Assembly: GCA_049582065.1 (NCBI GenBank)
Contig: JBAUTF010000308.1
Span: forward strand, 1-14,912
Direction: 5' to 3'
From: DATKSS01 sp049582065
GTDB lineage: Bacteria > Chloroflexota > Dormibacteria > Dormibacterales > Dormibacteraceae
Length of the DNA: 14,912 nt
Below the pieces are notes generated by a model. That model had not been told where the DNA came from and ran no database searches. It saw nothing but the letters and a program-made list of their open reading frames with translations. The translations under genes and the position numbers were made by a program. This document shows positions 8,432 to 13,284 of the stretch, in pieces (positions within the stretch are counted from its first letter, which is position 1; the number at the start of each line of letters is the position of its first letter).

Positions 8432-9781
8432 TCATGATGCCTCCGCTTTGGCGGGGACGAGAGCGGCGATTGTGCGTCGCCAGGGGTGATTCTTCGCCGG
8501 CCGCCACGGGCCTGTGGGTGGCGCCGCCTGGGGTTGCTTGGGCTTGGTGATTGGCGGCTGTTCAGAACTCACTGACTTGCCTCGGGCGCGGTAAGCGAGG
8601 GTAGGCTCGGCCAAAACTTTGGTGGCGATGCAGTGCCCGTCCAGATAGACAACTAGGGAACCGTCGAAGCGCTCTTGGACTTCGACCCGGGCGTGGGCAT
8701 ACGAGGCCCGGCCCTTGTTCGGCGGCGGGATGTCGATGACCTGCTGGCCAATCCGCACCGTGTTGTCATTGAGGACCACGCGTCGGTACTTGAAGCAGAA
8801 GAGCTGGTCCAAGTGGTGGCCCTTTGGCCACTCGACCCATGCTGTCTCAGGTTGCTGAGCGCTGACCACAAAGCGCCGGTTGTGGCGGGGTAGGAAGCGC
8901 CGGAGGACTTGGTTGGCCTGCTCGCAATTGGCGGCACCAGCCAGTCGAAGCTCGCTAGCCAGCCGGTCCTGGAAGGTCCCCCATAAGCGCTCGATGCGTC
9001 CCTTGGCCTGTGGTGAGAGGGCGTGGATGAGCTGAACCCCGAGCTCGTTAAGCAGGCGACCGAACTGAGTCGGTTCGCGTTGAGCGGCCAGCTGCTCTTC
9101 CAGCGAGAGCCGGCGCAGATGCGGCTCCTTGCCCTGGTAGAAGATGGAGTGGCGGTCGGCGTAGGCGGCCATCGGAATGCCGAACTTGGACACGGTCTCG
9201 CGCATGACGATGAAGTAGCCCTGGGCATCCTCCTGCTCTCGAAAGCAAGCCGAGGGGACTCTGCCCGTCGCGTCATCGATGCAACCAACCAGGCTCAGGT
9301 AGGGTCCTCGACCCTCGAGCCAGTCGTGGCGACTGGCATCCAGCTGCAGCAGCATGCCCTCCCGGGGATAACGGTCACGCCGCCGGCGATGTTTGGGCGG
9401 CCGCCGGCGACGTGGCGACGAGATGCCTGCCTGAAGAAGAATGCGGCGAACGGTTGGACGGGAAAGCTCGATGCCGTGGTTCTCGGCCAGCATCTCGGTT
9501 AGGTGCTGGTGATTGAAGCCCGTGTACTTGTCGCGAGCCCACTCGACGACGCGCGCCGCGATTGCTGCGTCGACCGCGTTGTAAGCCGGTCGGCCTCGAT
9601 TGCCGTGAACCAGGCCGGCCGCTCCTTCTTCGCTGTAGGCCTTCCGCAGGCGCTGCAGTTGCCGCTTGGAGATTCCGAGCAGCTCGCCTGCCTGAGCGTT
9701 GATCAGCGCTCCAGACTCGAGGTGGTTGAGGACGATGATTCGGCGCTGCTCAGCTCTGTTCACGACGATCCTGCCATCCAT
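8432..9781 (-). CDS. DDE transposase, ISNCY/IS1202-like
   Basis: A 449-residue transposase. The N-terminal helix-turn-helix (about 24-60) includes GELLGISKRQLQRLRKAY and GLVHGNRGRPAYNA. A second HTH-like part (about 75-118) has SRPTVRRILLQAGI. An arginine-rich linker (PRRRRPPKHRRRRDRYPREG) leads into an integrase-type catalytic core. Its triad is D148 in LQLDASRHDWLEGRGP, D209 in AYADRHSIF, and E264 in GRIERLWGTFQDRL. LDASRHDWLEGRGP.LSLVGCIDDATGR is the signature of the ISNCY transposases. The C-terminal domain (about 320-420) is beta-rich, with a basic end. The frame is uninterrupted and full length, so it could be active. The start is ATG 9781; a GTG at codon 7 is possible. The upstream region is the right IS end, which should carry the promoter. 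Confidence 0.93.
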   Translation of the reverse strand: MDGRIVVNRAEQRRIIVLNHLESGALINAQAGELLGISKRQLQRLRKAYSEEGAAGLVHGNRGRPAYNAVDAAIAARVVEWARDKYTGFNHQHLTEMLAENHGIELSRPTVRRILLQAGISSPRRRRPPKHRRRRDRYPREGMLLQLDASRHDWLEGRGPYLSLVGCIDDATGRVPSACFREQEDAQGYFIVMRETVSKFGIPMAAYADRHSIFYQGKEPHLRRLSLEEQLAAQREPTQFGRLLNELGVQLIHALSPQAKGRIERLWGTFQDRLASELRLAGAANCEQANQVLRRFLPRHNRRFVVSAQQPETAWVEWPKGHHLDQLFCFKYRRVVLNDNTVRIGQQVIDIPPPNKGRASYAHARVEVQERFDGSLVVYLDGHCIATKVLAEPTLAYRARGKSVSSEQPPITKPKQPQAAPPTGPWRPAKNHPWRRTIAALVPAKAEAS

Positions 9782-9784
9782 GGG

Positions 9785-9825
9785 GTGACAGAATCGCTTT
9801 TCGCTTCAGGGGTGACAGATTCGCT
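9785..9825. repeat. Paired transposase-binding sites, right end
   Basis: GTGACAGAATCGCT (9785-9798) and GTGACAGATTCGCT (9812-9825) differ at one base and repeat with a 27-base period. Reverse complemented they match the paired sites of the left end at 11-12 of 14 positions. The inner copy lies just before the transposase start and may couple binding to repression of its own gene. Confidence 0.7.
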
Positions 9826-9837
9826 TTACTTCCACAC

Positions 9838-9854
9838 GAAACGGTTAGAGCACT
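9838..9854. repeat. Target site duplication, right copy
   Basis: GAAACGGTTAGAGCACT, identical to 8262-8278. Its last T is the first base of the TTGACA -35 box of the downstream promoter, so the insertion left that promoter core intact but replaced everything upstream of it except these 17 bp. Confidence 0.9.
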
Positions 9855-9882
9855 TGACAACAACTACATTCAGGGTTATAAC
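9854..9882 (+). promoter_or_regulatory. Strong sigma-70 promoter for a small RNA
   Basis: TTGACA (9854-9859) matches the -35 consensus exactly. A 17-base spacer follows, then TATAAC (9877-9882), a 5/6 match to the -10 box. This is the best promoter in the window. Predicted transcription starts at about 9889-9891 (GGG). No open frame of note follows before the terminator. Confidence 0.8.
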
Positions 9883-9889
9883 TGCGCCC

Positions 9890-10020
9890 GGGACACAACA
9901 TATCGTAGCCAACATCTCAGCCAGTTGAGTCCCACGGCCCAACAGCAGGCAGGCGGACAACACCCCCAAGTCGCACCCCACGACTCAGAACAGGCTCCTC
10001 CAACCGCCTGCCTGTTTCTT
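9890..10020 (+). ncRNA. Candidate small RNA of about 130 nt, unknown family
   Basis: The segment lies between a near-consensus promoter and a strong intrinsic terminator and has no convincing reading frame. GGGAC (9890-9894) can pair with GTCCC (9929-9933), and CTCA/TGAG offers an alternative inner pairing. The 3' domain is closed by the 11-bp terminator stem. It contains a small hairpin AGTCG-CACCCCA-CGACT (9969-9985), the C-rich run CACCCCC (9961-9967), and CTCCTCC (9995-10001), an anti-Shine-Dalgarno-like stretch. C-rich loops are typical of mRNA-targeting small RNAs in Gram-positive bacteria, including the actinobacterial 6C RNA, but the run here is five C, not six, so I do not assign that family. 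It is not a tRNA, SRP RNA or tmRNA by eye. It could also be a leader of the gene at 10074. Confidence 0.62.
9946..10020 (+). terminator. Rho-independent terminator of the small RNA
   Basis: CAGGCAGGCGG (9946-9956) and CCGCCTGCCTG (10004-10014) form a perfect 11-bp GC-rich stem, followed at once by TTTCTTCTCT. The 47-base loop is unusually long and holds its own 5-bp hairpin, so the stem may also be the closing helix of a structured RNA domain. Confidence 0.75.
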
Positions 10021-10058
10021 CTCTCATGGCTGCATCCTTCCACATCTACCGCCTCGAC

Positions 10059-10064
10059 TAGACT
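10059..10064 (+). promoter_or_regulatory. -10 box (TAGACT) near the start of the next gene
   Basis: TAGACT fits TANNNT and ends 9 bases before ATG 10074, so the transcript would carry a leader of only about 2-3 bases. There is no SD before this ATG, which agrees with leaderless-type initiation. Confidence 0.45.
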
Positions 10065-10073
10065 GCTTCGGGT

Positions 10074-10445
10074 ATGAGCCGCAAAGGCAAGAAGAGGTCC
10101 AAGGGCAAATATCGCCCGCCGGTGAGGCCCGCCGGGCCGCTGACCCCGGGGCTGGGCACGCCCGCAGCCGGTGCGCAGGCCACCGCTCCCCAGAGGAGCG
10201 TCTCTCAGGCACGGGTTGGAGGCGACCAGGCGCTGGTGCGGGCGGTCGAGATGTCGCTCGGCGCGCGCAATCAGATCGTGAAGAGTCGTGGCGGCCGCTT
10301 CATCGTCGAGTCGGCGGACCCGTCGATTCCACTCGACCGCGTGCCGTATTTCACCAAGGACCTCATCCGCCTGGCGATCGTCGGAGCCGCCATGGTCGCG
10401 CTGCTGGGAATCGGCTCGGTGACCGTTCCGCTGCTGTTCAAATAG
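10074..10445 (+). CDS. Hypothetical basic protein with one C-terminal TM helix
   Basis: A 123-residue protein. The N-terminus is strongly basic (SRKGKKRSKGKYRPP). A low-complexity Pro/Ala/Gly stretch follows to about residue 45. The conserved-looking middle (about 50-92) contains ALVRAVEMSLGARNQIVKSRGGRFIVES and IPLDRVPYFTKDLIR. One hydrophobic helix at about 97-120 ends the protein two or three residues before its terminus, as in a tail-anchored protein. A tail-anchor substrate would be of interest because an ArsA/Get3-type ATPase is encoded about 600 bases downstream, but that link is inference. I do not recognise the family. The start ATG 10074 is supported by the TAGACT box just upstream. 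Confidence 0.7.
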   Translation: MSRKGKKRSKGKYRPPVRPAGPLTPGLGTPAAGAQATAPQRSVSQARVGGDQALVRAVEMSLGARNQIVKSRGGRFIVESADPSIPLDRVPYFTKDLIRLAIVGAAMVALLGIGSVTVPLLFK

Positions 10446-10457
10446 CGCGCCGAGAAA

Positions 10458-10486
10458 TAGACACGCCTCGTACCAATCTCTAGAGT
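10458..10486 (+). promoter_or_regulatory. Sigma-70 promoter of the DUF1003 gene
   Basis: TAGACA (10458-10463), 17-base spacer, TAGAGT (10481-10486). The -35 matches 5/6 and the -10 matches 4/6. Predicted start is about 10493, leaving a leader of about 5 bases before ATG 10498. Confidence 0.6.
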
Positions 10487-10497
10487 TTCGTCTCGCC

Positions 10498-11019
10498 ATG
10501 TCAGTTAGGACCAGCGACTCCGGCCACAGCGCGCTCGAGCAAACCATGCGGCACCGCAAGCTGAAGAACGACGACCACAGGCACGTCGTGAACGTCGTTC
10601 ATCACGACGAGGCAACACTCGGCGAGCGGATCGCTGACAAGGCCGCCGCCGGCATCGGATCCTGGACGTTTCTGATCATCCAGACGATCGCGGTCCTCTG
10701 CTGGTTGTCGCTCAACGTGATCGGCCTCACCCATCACTGGGACCCGTTCCCGTTCATCCTCCTCAACCTCCTGTTCAGCGTCCAGGCCGCCTACACCGGT
10801 CCCGTGCTTCTGCTCGCCGGCAACCGGCAGGCGCAAAAGGACCGCCTCACCCTCGAGCACGCTGCGGAAGAGGCCGACAAAGCCGACGTTCAGAACGTCG
10901 AGATCTTGAAGGCGATCGAGAGGAACACCGAGGTGACGATCCAGATCCTGAAGCACGTTGAGGCGCTGGTCTCGGACCACGTCAACCAGGAAAGGGGGGC
11001 GACTTTCCCGCCCACGTAA
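10498..11019 (+). CDS. DUF1003 family membrane protein
   Basis: A 173-residue protein with the DUF1003 pattern. TLGERIADKAAAGIGSWTFLIIQT at about 40-63 leads into a first TM helix (about 56-77). HHWDPFPFILLNLLFSVQAAYT at about 79-100 leads into a second (about 84-107). The signature NRQAQKDRLTLEHAAEE (109-125) follows, then a charged, coiled-coil-like tail with VEILKAIERNTEVTIQILKHVEAL. Two membrane helices with both ends in the cytoplasm are expected. No molecular function is established for the family as far as I know. The first 18 residues are not part of the domain, and ATG at codon 17 is an alternative start. However, the promoter at 10458-10486 and its short leader fit ATG 10498. Confidence 0.85.
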   Translation: MSVRTSDSGHSALEQTMRHRKLKNDDHRHVVNVVHHDEATLGERIADKAAAGIGSWTFLIIQTIAVLCWLSLNVIGLTHHWDPFPFILLNLLFSVQAAYTGPVLLLAGNRQAQKDRLTLEHAAEEADKADVQNVEILKAIERNTEVTIQILKHVEALVSDHVNQERGATFPPT

Positions 11020-11022
11020 ACT
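11017..11022 (+). promoter_or_regulatory. -10 box (TAAACT) before the ArsA-like gene
   Basis: TAAACT overlaps the stop codon of the DUF1003 gene and ends 9 bases before GTG 11032, the same spacing as TAGACT before ATG 10074. It would give a nearly leaderless transcript. Confidence 0.45.
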
Positions 11023-11031
11023 CACACGCAT

Positions 11032-12246
11032 GTGCCGACGTCGAGGTCTGAAGTGAGGGTCATCCTCTTCACGGGCAAGGGTGGCGTCGGCAAAACATCG
11101 GTTGCGGCGGCCACGGCGGTGCGCTGCGCGCGGGCCGGCTACAAGACCGTGATCATGAGCACCGACCCGGCGCATTCCCTGGGGGACTCGTTCGACGTCG
11201 AGCTCGGCTCGGACCTGACTAAGGTCGCGGACAACCTTTGGGCGCACGAGGTCTCATCGCTGCACGAGATGCAGCGCCACTGGGTGAAGCTCCATGAGTA
11301 CGCGGTCGAGGTTTTCGCCACGCAGGGCCTTGACGAGGTGGTGGCGGAGGAGGTCGCGAACCCGCCGGGTATGGACGAGATCGCCTCGTTGATGTGGATC
11401 AAGCACTACGCGCAGCGCGCCGAGCACGACGTGCTGATCGTCGACTGCGCGCCCACGGGCGAGACCCTGCAGCTCCTCACGTTTCCCGACGCCGCCAAGT
11501 GGTGGCTCGACAAGATCTATCCGTGGCAGCGGCGCGCGATGCGCATGGCCCGCCCGGTCTTGCAGCCGATGATCGGCATGCCGCTGCCCTCTGACGAGAT
11601 CTACGCATCCCTCAAAGACCTGCTGCTCGACCTGGGGGGGATGCGCAAAGTGCTCACGGACCCCGGGATGACCACGGTCCGAATTGTTCTCAACCTGGAG
11701 AAGATGGTCGTCAAAGAGGCCAAGCGCGCCTACACCTATCTCAGCCTGTTCGGATACGTAACCGACGCAGTGATCGTCAACCGCATCCTGCCGGGCGAGC
11801 TGCACGATGAGCTCTTTCAGAAATGGCAGCGCATACATGAGCGCTACCGGGTCGAGGTCGAGCGGTCCTTTGCGGGGATTCCAATCCTCAACGTGCCGCT
11901 GTTCGACCGCGAGGTGGTCGGCACGAGCATGCTTTCTCGGATGGCGGAAGCCGTGTATGGCGACCGGGACCCCGCCGAGCATTTCGCCATGTCCAACCCG
12001 CAGCGCATCGACAAGGAGGGCTCGGATTACGTGCTCACGCTGAAAGTTCCGTTCGCCGATCGCTCGGCCATCGACCTCAACCGCCACAACGGTGAGCTCT
12101 ATGTGACCGTCGGCAACTACCGGCGCGAGATCTCGCTTCCTCGCGTGCTCGCGCAGCGCGACACAGCGGGCGCGTCGGTCCAGGGTGGTGAGCTGCGCGT
12201 GCGGTTCGCGAAGCGCGCCGAGAAGAAGCAGGTGAAGGAATCGTGA
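11032..12246 (+). CDS. ArsA/Get3-like ATPase with C-terminal Hsp20-like domain
   Basis: A 404-residue P-loop ATPase of the ArsA/TRC40 group. The deviant Walker A motif FTGKGGVGKTS is at 13-23, with the signature lysine before the glycines. Switch I is STDPAHSLGDSF (about 43-54). Switch II is DCAPTGETLQLL, and the A-loop-like region INRILPGEL follows later. From about residue 315 the chain becomes a beta-rich ArsA HSP20-like domain (YVLTLKVPFADRSAIDLNRHNGELYVTVGNYRREISLP). There is one ATPase domain, so it should dimerise as Get3 does. No arsenite pump or regulator is nearby and the metal-binding cysteines of plasmid ArsA are not evident, so arsenic resistance is unlikely. Tail-anchored or membrane protein handling is possible. 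GTG 11032 is chosen for its TAAACT box. GTG 11053, with GAGG six bases upstream, is an alternative closer to usual N-termini. Confidence 0.88.
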   Translation: MPTSRSEVRVILFTGKGGVGKTSVAAATAVRCARAGYKTVIMSTDPAHSLGDSFDVELGSDLTKVADNLWAHEVSSLHEMQRHWVKLHEYAVEVFATQGLDEVVAEEVANPPGMDEIASLMWIKHYAQRAEHDVLIVDCAPTGETLQLLTFPDAAKWWLDKIYPWQRRAMRMARPVLQPMIGMPLPSDEIYASLKDLLLDLGGMRKVLTDPGMTTVRIVLNLEKMVVKEAKRAYTYLSLFGYVTDAVIVNRILPGELHDELFQKWQRIHERYRVEVERSFAGIPILNVPLFDREVVGTSMLSRMAEAVYGDRDPAEHFAMSNPQRIDKEGSDYVLTLKVPFADRSAIDLNRHNGELYVTVGNYRREISLPRVLAQRDTAGASVQGGELRVRFAKRAEKKQVKES

Positions 12247-12506
12247 GTCGTGACGGCGAGCGCATGATCGAGCTCGTCAACGAGCTGGCCTCGCGCGCGG
12301 GCCACCTGGTCTCTGATATGGTCCCGCCGGCGGCGCAGGTCCACCTCCTGAACGCTCAGCGCGAGCTCATCACGGCCCTGATGCTCATCTATGAGCACCG
12401 GATGACCGGCTCGTCGGGCGGGACCGCCCGCACGCGGGCAGGCGCGAGCCCGTCTTCGAAGCGTCGCCAGACCGCCAAGCGCGTCGGCAAGATCCCGATC
12501 GATTGA
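12243..12506 (+). CDS. Small hypothetical protein coupled to the ArsA-like gene
   Basis: An 87-residue protein whose GTG start overlaps the ArsA-like stop as GTGA, so it is probably translationally coupled. Residues 8-53 form amphipathic helices (MIELVNELASRAGHLVSDM and VHLLNAQRELITALMLIYEHRM). The last 35 residues are basic and low in complexity (R, K, S, T, A), ending KRVGKIPID, as in nucleic-acid- or membrane-surface-binding tails. There is no TM helix and no motif I recognise. ATG 12264 (codon 8) is a possible alternative start. The tight overlap suggests a role with the ATPase, but nothing in the sequence shows what it is. Confidence 0.65.
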   Translation: MSRDGERMIELVNELASRAGHLVSDMVPPAAQVHLLNAQRELITALMLIYEHRMTGSSGGTARTRAGASPSSKRRQTAKRVGKIPID

Positions 12507-12526
12507 TGAAGCTCCCCCCGAAGAAA

Positions 12527-12566
12527 CCCCACGAAGTCCGAGGCTTCGCCGTGACTTCGCGGGGGA
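12527..12566 (+). promoter_or_regulatory. Hairpin covering the ribosome-binding site of the M50 protease gene
   Basis: CCCC-A-CGAAGTC (12527-12538) pairs with GACTTCG-C-GGGG (12553-12564): 11 base pairs with one A-C mismatch. The loop holds a further small GGC-TTC-GCC hairpin. The 3' arm GGGG is part of GGGGGA (12561-12566), the only SD-like sequence before GTG 12574 (spacing 7). When folded, the RBS is sequestered. On the minus strand the hairpin is followed by TTTCTTC, so a minus-strand terminator is the other reading. Confidence 0.55.
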
Positions 12567-12573
12567 TCCCGAT

Positions 12574-13284
12574 GTGACCGGCTTCGTAACCTTCATCCTC
12601 TCGGCCCTGCTGCTGGTGCCGGCTTTCCTGATCGCGATCCCCGTTCACGAGATGGGTCATGCCGCGGCCGCTTACTTCCTCGGCGACCGGTCGGTGCGCT
12701 ATTTCGGCTACTTCAAGCCGGATCCGCGCCGGTTCCTGGACCCCCTCGGCGTGATCGCGGTGTTCGTCGCGTTGGTCGGCTGGGGCAAGAGGGTGCCCGT
12801 CCAGCCCAATCGCATCCGCACCACCGCGCAGCGCGTCATCTTCGAGCTGGGCGGCCCCGCGGCCAACCTGCTGGTCGCGGTCGCGCTGGGCCTGTTGCTC
12901 CGCTTCCTGCTGCGCACGGGCTTGCCGTTCTCGTACGACCTCTCGCCGGGGCTCCTGGCCGCGGCGATCTTCGTGATCGTCTTCCTGAACCTTTCCCTTT
13001 TCGCCTTCCAGCTCCTGCCCGTCCCCGGCCTGGACGGCTGGAACATCGTCGAGGCCATCTTTCGCGGGAGGAATCCGCGTTTCTTCTTCAACGTCCACGC
13101 GCGCCGGCAGCAGATCTGGATCGGCGCGGTCGTAGTGATCTTCCTGTTCCAGATCTTCCAGGGCGCCAACCTCCTCGGCGTGGTCATGACGCCCTTCTAC
13201 TACCCCGCGAGCCTAATCTCATTGGGCACATGCGCCGGTTACGGGATCCAGGGCTTCACCGGGCTTCATCCCTGCCCGCAGTAG
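12574..13284 (+). CDS. M50-family (site-2-protease-like) membrane metalloprotease
   Basis: A 236-residue integral membrane zinc protease. The zinc motif HEMGH sits at residues 25-29 in the first TM helix (FLIAIPVHEMGHAAAAYFLG). The third zinc ligand is in LLPVPGLDGWNIVEAI (about 149-164; the aspartate of LDGW), the expected pairing for the family. ELGGPAANLLVAVALGLLLRFLL gives the NPAAN-like middle motif, here GPAAN. There are five to six hydrophobic segments and no PDZ or CBS domain, so this is the compact form related to YwhC/SREBP-type proteases. The substrate is unknown. The open WGKRVPVQPNRIR segment is typical of this subgroup. The GTG start has GGGGGA seven bases upstream, buried in a hairpin. 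It overlaps selA by 55 bases. Confidence 0.92.
   Translation: MTGFVTFILSALLLVPAFLIAIPVHEMGHAAAAYFLGDRSVRYFGYFKPDPRRFLDPLGVIAVFVALVGWGKRVPVQPNRIRTTAQRVIFELGGPAANLLVAVALGLLLRFLLRTGLPFSYDLSPGLLAAAIFVIVFLNLSLFAFQLLPVPGLDGWNIVEAIFRGRNPRFFFNVHARRQQIWIGAVVVIFLFQIFQGANLLGVVMTPFYYPASLISLGTCAGYGIQGFTGLHPCPQ

Larger units (their letters stand above)
8279..9837 (-). mobile_element. Intact insertion sequence, ISNCY/IS1202-like, about 1.56 kb
   Basis: The boundaries follow from the 17-bp direct repeats on both sides. The ends are imperfect inverted repeats: the left end reads GTTGGAGTAGAGCGATTCCG, and the right end, reverse complemented, reads GTGTGGAAGTAAAGCGAATC. Each end carries two copies of a 14-base site (AGCGATTCCGTCGC on the left, AGCGATTCTGTCAC type on the right) with a period of about 25-27 bases. 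Both share the segment AAGCGAAAAGCGATTC. One long transposase gene fills the interior. Long duplications of 15-18 bp are, as I recall, reported for the ISTde1 subgroup of the IS1202 family. The transposase is intact and the duplication perfect, so insertion is probably recent. Confidence 0.9.

Noticed and set aside
8256..8435. A 59-codon minus-strand frame overlapping the transposase stop as ATGA.
   Set aside because: It runs through the IS end and target duplication into the neighbouring gene start, so its C-terminal part is not IS-encoded. The composition looks like translated terminal repeat. Probably chance.
9838..9900. Possible dif/Xer site next to the IS, since some IS1202-family members target such sites.
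   Set aside because: No pair of 11-base Xer arms with a 6-base centre could be recognised around the target.
9890..10020. Idea that the small RNA is tRNA-Sec (selC), given selA and selB nearby.
   Set aside because: No acceptor stem, TTCGA-type loop or UCA anticodon arrangement is visible on either strand, and the promoter/terminator layout with a 47-base loop does not fit a tRNA.
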